Origin: Thermococcales archaeon 44_46
GTDB taxonomy: Archaea > Methanobacteriota_B > Thermococci > Thermococcales > Thermococcaceae
Length of the DNA stretch: 8,730 nt
NCBI GenBank assembly: GCA_001507935.1
Contig: LGET01000058.1
Coordinates: 1 to 8,730, forward strand
Reading direction: 5' to 3'
The translations under genes were made by a program, and so were the position numbers. Below the pieces are notes generated by a model, which saw nothing but the letters and a program-made list of their open reading frames with translations, searched no databases and was not told where the DNA came from. Shown here one piece after another: positions 1-5,667 of the stretch (its first letter is position 1; each line of letters opens with the position of its first letter).

Positions 1-570
1 ATTGCCGCTGCCATAGTTGACAGCGAGGTTCAGAACCCACAGGAGTACATGGAGGTCAAGGAGGGAATATATAACGCAGTTAGGGAGCTCGTTTCCCAAT
101 ACACAGAGAGAAAGGTCAACATTTACGTTAACACTGCTGACGACCCAGAAAACGACATCTACTACATAACCGTTACGGGAACTTCAGCAGAGGCTGGAGA
201 TGACGGTAGCGTGGGTAGAGGGAACAGAGTAAATGGTCTCATTACTCCAAACAGGCACATGAGTATGGAGGCAGCGGCTGGTAAGAACCCCGTCAGCCAC
301 GTGGGTAAGATTTACAACATTCTTGCCAATTTAATAGCCAATGACATTGCCGAGCAGATAGAAGGAGTGCAAGAAGCCTACGTGAGAATTCTCAGCCAGA
401 TAGGAAAGCCAATTGACGAGCCTCTTGTCGCAAGCATCCAGGTAATTCCAAAGCCGGGCTACAAAGTTGAGCAGTTCGAAAGACAGGCCTATGAAATCGC
501 AGACGAGTGGCTTGCAAATATAACAAAAATACAAAAAATGATACTGGAGGACAAAGTTAACGTCTTCTGA
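1..570 (+). CDS. mat: S-adenosylmethionine synthetase, archaeal type (C-terminal part, 5' end outside window)
   Basis: This enzyme makes S-adenosylmethionine from methionine and ATP, releasing phosphate and diphosphate, in the cytoplasm. The frame is open from base 1, so the ATG at 49 is an internal methionine and not the start. About 189 residues are visible; archaeal enzymes of this family run to about 400, so roughly the C-terminal half is present. Recognisable stretches, numbered from the ATG at 49, are [10 protein letters not shown] (56-65), the [13 protein letters not shown] segment (69-81), where GKNP is the archaeal counterpart of the bacterial GKDP phosphate-binding loop, and SHVGKIYN (83-90). 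The protein ends in EDKVNVF at a TGA. The archaeal family is very diverged from bacterial MetK, and this copy is clearly of the archaeal kind. It converges with the small gene at 572-718, leaving one base between the stop codons. Two AdoMet-dependent methyltransferases lie in the same window, but not in an operon with it. Confidence 0.95.
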   Translation: MAAAIVDSEVQNPQEYMEVKEGIYNAVRELVSQYTERKVNIYVNTADDPENDIYYITVTGTSAEAGDDGSVGRGNRVNGLITPNRHMSMEAAAGKNPVSHVGKIYNILANLIANDIAEQIEGVQEAYVRILSQIGKPIDEPLVASIQVIPKPGYKVEQFERQAYEIADEWLANITKIQKMILEDKVNVF

Positions 571-571
571 T

Positions 572-718
572 TTAGCCGGCGCTCTTTTTCATCTTTTCTT
601 GCATGAGAATTCTCAAAATTCTTGCTTCTTCAAGCATAAGTTTTTCCTTTTGTTTCCTAATAATCTCAAGTTTCTTCTGCAAAAGCCTATCTTCCTTCAT
701 AAAGAACCACCAGAACAT
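572..718 (-). CDS. Small basic, helical protein of unknown function (48 aa)
   Basis: This short minus-strand frame starts at ATG 718-716 and stops at TAA 574-572. The product begins MFWWFFMKEDRL, and the rest is an uninterrupted run of Lys, Glu, Arg, Leu, Ile and Met, ending KMKKSAG. The composition predicts one long amphipathic, possibly coiled-coil helix after an aromatic N-terminus. I do not recognise a family. Support for a real gene: it fills the gap between the AdoMet synthetase stop (one base away) and a divergent promoter region; the codons give a sensible charged helix; a TATA-like element lies just upstream; and an in-frame TAA at 736-734 limits the start. There are two possible starts. 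ATG 718 is the longer. ATG 700-698 (Met7, 42 aa) has GGTGG 7 nt upstream and fits the promoter spacing better, but would discard the FWWFF segment. The role is unknown. Confidence 0.6.
   Translation of the reverse strand: MFWWFFMKEDRLLQKKLEIIRKQKEKLMLEEARILRILMQEKMKKSAG
583..600 (+). terminator. T-rich intrinsic terminator after the AdoMet synthetase gene
   Basis: Two pyrimidine runs (TCTTTTTC and ATCTTTTCTT) begin 13 nt after the stop codon. Archaeal RNA polymerase terminates on such T runs without needing a hairpin. The run is the antisense of lysine/glutamate codons at the end of the opposing small gene, so it serves both as coding sequence on one strand and as terminator on the other. 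Confidence 0.6.
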
Positions 719-731
719 ATACGCTTTGCTT

Positions 732-747
732 CCTTAAAAATTTTTCG
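732..747 (-). promoter_or_regulatory. BRE/TATA-like element for the small minus-strand gene
   Basis: On the minus strand the sequence reads CGAAAAATTTTTAAGG, a purine-rich BRE-like part followed by an AT box centred near 737. With the usual archaeal spacing of about 25 nt, transcription would start near 711-715. That places it on or just inside the first ATG (716-718) and about 12 nt before the second ATG (698-700). This favours either a leaderless message or use of the internal start. Confidence 0.4.
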
Positions 748-787
748 ATTAACGACTAATTTTACATCGACAAAAGACGTAAAAAAC

Positions 788-801
788 CATATCTTTAAAA
801 A
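788..801 (+). promoter_or_regulatory. TATA element of the Fap7/AK6-htpX operon
   Basis: TTTAAAAA at 794-801 is a typical Thermococcales TATA box. Expected initiation lies near 822-825, giving a leader of about 12-15 nt that just includes the ribosome binding site. No second promoter is visible before htpX, so this one probably serves both genes. Confidence 0.6.
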
Positions 802-823
802 CCTTGGGTCAATAAATTAGATA

Positions 824-830
824 GAGGTGA
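824..830 (+). promoter_or_regulatory. Ribosome binding site of the Fap7/AK6 gene
   Basis: GAGGTGA matches the complement of the archaeal 16S rRNA 3' end and sits 6 nt before the ATG at 837. This fixes the start of the kinase gene. Confidence 0.8.
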
Positions 831-836
831 GAGAAC

Positions 837-1391
837 ATGATAATTGCCGTGAGCGGGACACCCGGAGTTGGAAAAACAACTGTGGCAAAACTTTTAGCCA
901 AAAAATTGGGTTACGATTACGTAGACCTTAGAGAGTTTGCCTTAAAACACGGTGTGGGCGAGATGAGAGGGGAAGAACTTGAAGTTGAAGTTGATGAACT
1001 CGCCTATTATGTTGAAAAAGAGCTCAAAGACAAGGATGTGGTACTTGACGGGCACCTGAGCCACCTGATGCCAGCCGATCAGATTATAATACTCAGAGCT
1101 CATCCAAAACTGGTAGGAGAACGTTTAAAGGAGAGAGGATACAGCGAGGAAAAAATAGCCGAAAATGTCGAGGCAGAGCTCGTTGACGTGTGCCTTTTAG
1201 AGGCCATAGATGAAAACGAGAACATCATAGAAGTAGATACCACAAACAAATCTCCCGAAGAAGTCGTGGAAGAAATCCTGGACTTCCTGAATAGGGGAAT
1301 AAAAAGAAGAGTAGGCATAGTTGACTGGACTAAAGTGTATGACGAAGTACTTCCATATCTGAAACTTGGAGGTGATGACGAATGGGCGTAG
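837..1391 (+). CDS. fap7: Fap7/AK6-type adenylate kinase (putative ribosome biogenesis NTPase)
   Basis: This is a P-loop nucleoside monophosphate kinase of the AK6/Fap7 (hCINAP) family. The Walker A motif GTPGVGKTT is at residues 7-15. The family motif DGHLSH is at 71-76, and a LID-like basic segment around [19 protein letters not shown] follows (97-115). The EVDTT element (132-136) and a C-terminal [14 protein letters not shown] helix complete the pattern. At 184 residues it has the normal archaeal length. Characterised members have adenylate kinase and ATPase activity and bind ribosomal protein uS11 (Rps14) during small-subunit maturation; a cytoplasmic role in 30S assembly is inferred here from homology. 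It is the first gene of a likely operon: its last residues (GGDDEWA) encode the Shine-Dalgarno sequence of htpX, and the genes overlap by 10 nt. It is not a canonical adenylate kinase of the large Adk type. Confidence 0.9.
   Translation: MIIAVSGTPGVGKTTVAKLLAKKLGYDYVDLREFALKHGVGEMRGEELEVEVDELAYYVEKELKDKDVVLDGHLSHLMPADQIIILRAHPKLVGERLKERGYSEEKIAENVEAELVDVCLLEAIDENENIIEVDTTNKSPEEVVEEILDFLNRGIKRRVGIVDWTKVYDEVLPYLKLGGDDEWA
1368..1376 (+). promoter_or_regulatory. Full-length Shine-Dalgarno of htpX inside the upstream gene
   Basis: GGAGGTGAT is a nine-base match to the complement of the archaeal 16S rRNA tail, 5 nt before the ATG at 1382. It lies within the final codons of the kinase gene, so translation of the two genes is probably coupled. 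It fixes the htpX start. Confidence 0.85.
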
Positions 1392-2260
1392 GCCTGTGGA
1401 TTAGAACAGGAGTTTTGATGGCATTCCTTACTGGCCTATTAATGGCTATAGGCTATGTTCTGGGCAATGAGACTGGAATGCTCTTTGCTTTCATCTTCGC
1501 TTTGATGATGAACTTCTTCAGCTACTGGTACAGCGATAAAATCGTTCTCACATGGTATAGGGCAAGAATTCTGGAAGAAGATGAAGCCCCAGAGCTCTAT
1601 GAGATAGTGAGGGGATTGGCTCAAGAAGCAGGAATCCCCACGCCAAAAGTGGCAATAGTACCAACTGAAACACCAAACGCCTTTGCAACCGGCAGAAATC
1701 CAAAGCATGCTGTGGTTGCAGTCACTCAGGGGCTGTTGAGACTCCTAAATAGGGATGAACTTGAAGGAGTAATAGCGCACGAGATAAGCCACATAAAGAA
1801 CAGAGACATACTCATCCAAACTCTAGCGGCAGTATTGGCTGGAGCAATAATTATGGTGGCGAGATGGGCCGGATGGATGCTCTGGCTCGGAGGATTTGGA
1901 GGAAGGGATAGGGATAGAGACGCAGGGAGTGCTTTGGGAGCTATACTCTTGATAGTACTCGCTCCGATAGCCGCGATGCTAATTCAGATGGCAATAAGCA
2001 GGGCAAGGGAATACCTGGCAGATGAAACCGGAGCAAAGATAAGCGGAAAACCGTGGGCTCTTGCAAGGGCCCTTGAGAAGATTGAATACGCTGTCTCGAT
2101 GAGACCCCTCAGAGATGGAAACCCGGCAACTGCCCACATGTTCATAGTAAACCCATTCAGGGGAGTCAGCTTTGCAGAGCTGTTCTCAACACACCCGCCA
2201 ACCCAGAAAAGAATCGAAAGGCTCAGGAAGATTGCGGAAGAAATGGGAATTGCCTTTTGA
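1382..2260 (+). CDS. htpX: HtpX-like membrane zinc metalloprotease (M48B)
   Basis: This is an integral membrane protease of the HtpX family, which in bacteria degrades damaged membrane proteins under heat or envelope stress. The 292 residues match the usual length of 280-300. Two N-terminal membrane helices (about 9-28 and 32-50) precede the catalytic domain. The zinc site HEISH is at 133-137 (H133, E134 catalytic, H137). The third ligand is predicted to be E210 in [12 protein letters not shown]. Two further hydrophobic segments (about 143-169 and 184-204) flank a glycine- and charge-rich loop GGRDRDRD. The C-terminal [14 protein letters not shown] (269-282) is diagnostic of the family. The ATG at 1382 is set by a perfect ribosome binding site and overlaps the kinase stop. 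Why a membrane protease is coupled to a ribosome-assembly kinase is not evident; both could serve heat-stress homeostasis, but that is speculation. Confidence 0.95.
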   Translation: MGVGLWIRTGVLMAFLTGLLMAIGYVLGNETGMLFAFIFALMMNFFSYWYSDKIVLTWYRARILEEDEAPELYEIVRGLAQEAGIPTPKVAIVPTETPNAFATGRNPKHAVVAVTQGLLRLLNRDELEGVIAHEISHIKNRDILIQTLAAVLAGAIIMVARWAGWMLWLGGFGGRDRDRDAGSALGAILLIVLAPIAAMLIQMAISRAREYLADETGAKISGKPWALARALEKIEYAVSMRPLRDGNPATAHMFIVNPFRGVSFAELFSTHPPTQKRIERLRKIAEEMGIAF

Positions 2261-2279
2261 TTTCATTTCTAATTTTCTT
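2261..2279 (+). terminator. T-rich terminator after htpX
   Basis: TTTCATTTCTAATTTTCTT follows the htpX stop directly. It contains several short T runs and no hairpin, typical of archaeal intrinsic termination. The next promoter begins within about 10 nt. Confidence 0.55.
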
Positions 2280-2287
2280 GAAACCAT

Positions 2288-2304
2288 CGAAATTGATTTA
2301 TATT
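2288..2304 (+). promoter_or_regulatory. BRE/TATA promoter of the exported-protein gene
   Basis: CGAAATTGA (BRE-like) precedes TTTATATT at 2297-2304. The box centre at about 2300 predicts initiation near 2325-2327, essentially on the ATG at 2326. No Shine-Dalgarno sequence is present between box and start, which agrees with a leaderless message. Confidence 0.6.
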
Positions 2305-2325
2305 TTTAAAACGTAGATTTTGTTG

Positions 2326-3342
2326 ATGATCAGTATAAAACGATTGATGCTACCGGCTCTTGTGATACTGTTGCTTTTCTCGGCCTATTATGCCAGCACC
2401 ATTAGAGACGACTCTGAGAATAACTCTCAAACTTGGGATGAAAATGACCTCTACCTCTGGAGGACAAAAATTGAGCGCTTGGCTGTGAATTCAAGCTATG
2501 GAATCGGTGCAGTATGGCTTGGAAAGGACAGCATTGTGAGGGACAACTACATCCACATTGCAATAAGCCCGTATGGAAACAAAGAAGCCCTCATGAAGGC
2601 TATTAAAGAGCAGGGCATCCCCCTTGAGGCTGTTAAAATAGAAGTCCGGGGAGAATACGACGAGGACTTCACAAAACCGGAACCTCTTTGTCCCGTGAAC
2701 TATACCCACAACCGGGCGGAGGACGTTGAAGGGGATGTAAGAATATACACAAGCTTTGGAACAAGCGGGATGTACTATCTCAAACTGCTTTCATGTGAAG
2801 AGGAGGGAAACAGGTTAAAGCTCACTTTCAAGCTGTGGAAGTGCAATCCCGCATCCATTATGTGCACTTCAGACATCACGTTTCCATCGTTTGAAATCAA
2901 GTTTTTGAAAGACTATCAAAACGTGGAAGTTATAGTTCTGGCAGATAGTTGGGAGGGAAAAAGAACTGGCATCTATATATTTGATCTTTCCCGCAAGCCT
3001 CTTTGGGTTCTTTATGAAGGCTCCGAGAAAAGAGAGGAGATGTACATCTATAGAGACGGCTGGATTAGAGTTCTTTATGCCCATCCATCAAAGGAAGCAC
3101 TTGAAGAGATTGGCAGCCCTTACATCCAGCTTTATCCTTGGGAGCTTTTTAGGGAGTATGAGTATAATCAGACGAGGCTTAATCAGGAAGTCTTGGCAAT
3201 TGCGGAAGAAAAAGGGTACATTGCAGAGGAAAAAGAACGGCTGGTATTTGTTTACGTCCCAGACTTCAGTAAAGAAACTCTGCAAAAGATAGAGGACGAT
3301 TTTGGAGAGTATGTTCAGGCAATAGTATTGAGGAGTGGATAG
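2326..3342 (+). CDS. Predicted exported, membrane-anchored protein of unknown function
   Basis: I do not recognise a family. From the ATG at 2326 the product has 338 residues; TTG codons at 2320 and 2323 extend the frame but lie at or upstream of the predicted transcription start. A short basic N-terminus (KR at 5-6) and a hydrophobic stretch (about 7-23) form a signal peptide or signal anchor, with the rest outside the cell. Supporting this are four N-glycosylation sequons (N32, N55, N125, N281) and four cysteines (122, 157, 173, 180) that could form two disulfides. There is no lipobox. A strand-helix motif, roughly hydrophobic strand then P..(S/N)KE(A/T)L, occurs near 76-97, 247-263 and 307-323, suggesting internal duplication. 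The middle (about 135-235) looks beta-rich. It appears to be a single-gene unit between htpX and trm10. It has no catalytic motif that I can name. Confidence 0.8.
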   Translation: MISIKRLMLPALVILLLFSAYYASTIRDDSENNSQTWDENDLYLWRTKIERLAVNSSYGIGAVWLGKDSIVRDNYIHIAISPYGNKEALMKAIKEQGIPLEAVKIEVRGEYDEDFTKPEPLCPVNYTHNRAEDVEGDVRIYTSFGTSGMYYLKLLSCEEEGNRLKLTFKLWKCNPASIMCTSDITFPSFEIKFLKDYQNVEVIVLADSWEGKRTGIYIFDLSRKPLWVLYEGSEKREEMYIYRDGWIRVLYAHPSKEALEEIGSPYIQLYPWELFREYEYNQTRLNQEVLAIAEEKGYIAEEKERLVFVYVPDFSKETLQKIEDDFGEYVQAIVLRSG

Positions 3343-3351
3343 CTATTCAAC

Positions 3352-3365
3352 CTTTCGAGAGAAAG
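3352..3365 (+). other. Short hairpin CTTTC-GAGA-GAAAG between genes
   Basis: A perfect 5-bp stem closes a GAGA (GNRA-type) tetraloop 10 nt after the exported-protein stop codon. It overlaps the purine-rich BRE of the next promoter. In RNA it could cap the 3' end of the upstream message; as DNA it is just part of the BRE. No T run follows, so it is not a standard terminator. Confidence 0.3.
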
Positions 3366-3374
3366 CCTTAAAAA
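3358..3374 (+). promoter_or_regulatory. BRE/TATA promoter of the Trm10 gene
   Basis: AGAGAAAGC (BRE-like) is followed by CTTAAAAA at 3367-3374, centred near 3371. Initiation is expected around 3395-3398, which coincides with the ATG at 3396. No ribosome binding site is present, so the message is probably leaderless. Confidence 0.6.
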
Positions 3375-3395
3375 CTCTCTTCCCAGCTCAAAACG

Positions 3396-4532
3396 ATGGC
3401 CATGAGGACGCTCACTGACGTTTTCAGGGAACTTCTAAGAGAGAAGGGTATAGACAAAGTCGGGAGCCTCTCTAGAAGAATCCCCAAAAGGTCTTCAGAA
3501 AAACCGCTCCAAGAAATTGCCCTAGCCCTTCTTGAAGAAAAAGGGGTAATTGTAAAAGTAAAAGAACCCACGACAATAGCATGGGACTTGGAAGGAAAGC
3601 CTACAAGAGGAGCGCTTTTTGCGTACATACCTTTGAGCTCTTCTCATCTCGAAAAGTTTGAAATCGTAATTACCGGCAAAGACCTCAAGGAAAAGCTTTC
3701 TCAGCTCAGCTACCCTTATTTCATAATCGACCTCATGCACTGGGAGAAGCACACGGAAAAAGAAAAGAAGAAGGTTGCCCTTCAAGCGTCTCAAAGCTAC
3801 GGGGTTATTAGGGATTACCTCTGGGGTGAACGCTTGGCTCTTACGTGGGTCAACGAAGAGTTCAAGGAAATGGCGAACTTTCCATTAGATAAGGTAACTG
3901 CCTACGAGGGGCCGACGTGGGAGTTCCTTCGCGAAGAAGGCATAGAAAAGGTTGTGCTTCTCGATCCGTGGGCCGAGAAAGACCTGAGCGAGGAGGACTT
4001 CTCAGCCGGAGCTTTTATAATCGGCGGAATCGTCGATACCGGAGGAACGAAGAAGAAAACCACTCCAAAAATAGGGGAGGAGCTCGAAAAGAGAGGCATA
4101 AAAGTCCTGAGGAGGAGAATCTCGCTAAAAGGGGATATAATCGGCGTCCCCGATAGGATAAATCTTATCCTTGAAATCCTGCTCAAGATGGTTTTGGAGG
4201 GCAAACCTATGGATGATGCTGTTTTAGAAGTTCAGTCGCCACTCCACGCGAAGTGGAGGCTGAGGAAGGAGCTTCCAAAGCACAAGAAGAGGTTTTTAAT
4301 AGGCGGAAAGAAGTTTCTGGTTGTTGAAAAAGAGCTCTTTGATGAGTACTCAAAGTGGCTCAATATAAGGTGGGAGGACTTCGTTCAGGTCTTGAGGGAG
4401 CTTGGCTTCGTAGCCCTTGAAAGGAAGAGGATCCAGCATCTTAATAAGATCTCAACTCCCAGACTAATCAACGGTAAGCTCTACAGGGTTATTCTGCTGA
4501 AAAAGGCCATGATGCTGTGCTATAACTGCTGA
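3396..4532 (+). CDS. trm10: Archaeal Trm10-family tRNA (m1A9/m1G9) methyltransferase
   Basis: This is a SPOUT-fold enzyme that methylates N1 of the purine at tRNA position 9 using AdoMet. The archaeal branch includes the Thermococcus kodakarensis enzyme, which modifies both A9 and G9, and dual specificity is a reasonable guess here. An N-terminal domain (about 1-75, starting TLTDVFRELLREKG) precedes the SPOUT domain (about 105-270). Visible landmarks are YFIIDLMHWEKHTEKEKKK (108-126), the knot segment IIGGIVDTGGTKKKTTP (208-224), and GDIIGVPDRINLILEILLKM (246-265). A C-terminal domain (about 276-378) ends in the unusual tail KKAMMLCYNC. There are two possible starts, ATG 3396 and ATG 3402; the first coincides with the predicted transcription start, the second would give MRTLTDVF. 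The gene is monocistronic, with its own promoter and a strong T-run terminator. It may draw on the AdoMet made by the enzyme encoded at the left end. Confidence 0.9.
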   Translation: MAMRTLTDVFRELLREKGIDKVGSLSRRIPKRSSEKPLQEIALALLEEKGVIVKVKEPTTIAWDLEGKPTRGALFAYIPLSSSHLEKFEIVITGKDLKEKLSQLSYPYFIIDLMHWEKHTEKEKKKVALQASQSYGVIRDYLWGERLALTWVNEEFKEMANFPLDKVTAYEGPTWEFLREEGIEKVVLLDPWAEKDLSEEDFSAGAFIIGGIVDTGGTKKKTTPKIGEELEKRGIKVLRRRISLKGDIIGVPDRINLILEILLKMVLEGKPMDDAVLEVQSPLHAKWRLRKELPKHKKRFLIGGKKFLVVEKELFDEYSKWLNIRWEDFVQVLRELGFVALERKRIQHLNKISTPRLINGKLYRVILLKKAMMLCYNC

Positions 4533-4536
4533 GCTG

Positions 4537-4551
4537 TTTTTGTTTTTATTT
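4537..4551 (+). terminator. Strong T-run terminator after the Trm10 gene
   Basis: TTTTTGTTTTTATTT starts 5 nt after the stop codon and ends directly before the BRE of the next gene. It is the best terminator in the window and separates the ATPase gene from the methyltransferase gene. Confidence 0.75.
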
Positions 4552-4567
4552 CCGAAAACCTTATAAC
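4552..4567 (+). promoter_or_regulatory. BRE/TATA promoter of the archaeal ATPase gene
   Basis: CCGAAAA (BRE) is followed by CTTATAAC at 4560-4567. Initiation is expected near 4588-4590, inside the second palindrome of the adjoining operator, leaving a leader of about 17 nt. Only a weak GGGGGCG ribosome-binding candidate lies before the ATG. Confidence 0.65.
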
Positions 4568-4602
4568 TTATGGTACCGTAAGTTACTTACGGGGGCGTAA
4601 GT
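4566..4602 (+). promoter_or_regulatory. Tandem palindromic operator (two 18-bp sites) over the ATPase promoter
   Basis: Two copies of the pattern ACTTAYG-N4-CGTAAGT lie side by side. Site 1 is ACTTATG-GTAC-CGTAAGT (4566-4583) and site 2 is ACTTACG-GGGG-CGTAAGT (4585-4602), separated by one T, so the period is 19 bp, close to two helical turns. Site 2 arms are a perfect 7-bp inverted repeat; site 1 has one mismatch. Site 1 touches the end of the TATA box, and site 2 covers the predicted transcription start and the leader to within 3 nt of the ATG. The centre of the array also reads as CCGTAAGT-T-ACTTACGG. This is the expected arrangement for cooperative binding of two repressor dimers that block TBP/TFB or RNA polymerase. 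The binding protein is unknown; self-regulation is possible, since the ATPase has a likely winged-helix C-terminus. Confidence 0.75.
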
Positions 4603-4605
4603 GCT

Positions 4606-5661
4606 ATGCTATTTGACCTGAGACCCAAAAGGAGAAGGGAAGAAATATTTGATAGGGAGAAGGAATTCGAAGAGCTCGAAAAAAGCTTAAATACCTACCC
4701 ACTAACCCTCATATTGGGAATTCGGCGGGTTGGAAAGAGCTCCATTCTGCAGGCTTATCTAAATGAAAATCCTGGAATTTTGATTGATTGCCGGGAACTT
4801 TATGCAGAAAGCGGACATTTAACAAAAGAGGACCTCATAAAAGAACTTCAATCAAAAGCGGGGCTGCTAGAGAAGATAACATCAAAATTCAAAATTTCAC
4901 TCGACCTGAAATTCATGACTATGGAACCTAGGGAAAGTTCCTTAAGGGAAGTCTTCAAAGAACTTAACAAAATCGGGGAGGAGCTAGGAAGATTTGTAAT
5001 AGCTTTTGACGAGGCTCAATATCTCCGGTTCTATGGCTCAAGAGGGGGAAAAGAACTTTTAACACTGTTCGCTTATGCCTATGATAACCTTCCAAACCTG
5101 AGATTAATCTTAACGGGTTCGGAAATTGGACTTCTCCACGATTTCCTTGATATAACAAACTATGAGAGCCCGCTTTATGGAAGACCCGTTGGAGAGATTA
5201 TTGTGGAACCTTTTAACAGAGAGACTTCTTTTGAGTTTCTCAAACATGGATTTAAAGAAGCTGGAGCTGAGATTAGCGAAGAAGAAATAAAAAAGGCCGT
5301 AGGGCTTTTAGATGGAGTACCCGGTTGGCTTGTGACTTTTGGGGTAGAATATCTAAAGGATAAGGACTTTGAAAAAGCCATCCAGAGAACATTTAAGATC
5401 GCAAGGGGTCTCGTGATCGGAGAATTAAAGGAACTGGAGCGAAGGAGCCCGAGATATGTCGAAATTCTGACTGCCATAGCCCTTGGATACAGCAGGTGGA
5501 GTCTTATACGAGACTATTTAAGGGTAAGGGGGGATAGAATACCCGAACCGAGACTTTATACGTTGCTCGAGAACTTGAAAAAAATGAGCTGGATAATTGA
5601 GGAAAACGAAACTTACAAGATAGCAGACCCCGTTGTTGCAACTGTATTACGGGGAAAATAA
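4606..5661 (+). CDS. Archaeal STAND-class ATPase (PF01637-type) with C-terminal winged helix
   Basis: This belongs to the large, paralogous group of archaeal P-loop ATPases related to AAA+/STAND signalling proteins. Landmarks in the 351-residue product are the entry sequence FDREKEFEELEK (15-26), Walker A GIRRVGKSS (38-46), Walker B FVIAFDEAQ (130-138), sensor-1 LILTGSE (167-173), the signature PLYGRP (189-194), and GVPGW (237-241), the family's GxP module. The last 70 residues (about 281-345) look like a winged helix, closing with the typical Y.IADPVV (337-344). Cellular roles in this group are mostly unknown; DNA-associated or switch functions are usually proposed. The start at ATG 4606 is the first after the promoter and operator. 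The gene is alone, has an elaborate tandem operator, and runs head-on into valS with six bases between stop codons and no clear terminator of its own. Confidence 0.88.
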   Translation: MLFDLRPKRRREEIFDREKEFEELEKSLNTYPLTLILGIRRVGKSSILQAYLNENPGILIDCRELYAESGHLTKEDLIKELQSKAGLLEKITSKFKISLDLKFMTMEPRESSLREVFKELNKIGEELGRFVIAFDEAQYLRFYGSRGGKELLTLFAYAYDNLPNLRLILTGSEIGLLHDFLDITNYESPLYGRPVGEIIVEPFNRETSFEFLKHGFKEAGAEISEEEIKKAVGLLDGVPGWLVTFGVEYLKDKDFEKAIQRTFKIARGLVIGELKELERRSPRYVEILTAIALGYSRWSLIRDYLRVRGDRIPEPRLYTLLENLKKMSWIIEENETYKIADPVVATVLRGK

Positions 5662-5664
5662 AAA
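5652..5664 (-). terminator. T-rich terminator of valS, inside the 3' end of the ATPase gene
   Basis: On the minus strand the sequence after the valS stop reads TTTTATTTTCCCC, beginning 3 nt past the TGA. It overlaps the last codons and stop of the convergent ATPase gene. The plus strand shows no equally good T run for the ATPase, so its message may run into antisense of valS. Confidence 0.5.
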
Positions 5665-5667
5665 GTG

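Noticed and set aside
599..820. Plus-strand 73-codon open frame downstream of the AdoMet synthetase gene.
   Set aside because: It is antisense to the small minus-strand gene, begins within the terminator T runs, has no ribosome binding site and runs across the promoter of the Fap7/AK6 gene.
2324..2329. TGATGA resembling a C box of a box C/D guide RNA.
   Set aside because: No D' or D box (CTGA) occurs at suitable spacing, and the sequence is the start region of a coding gene.
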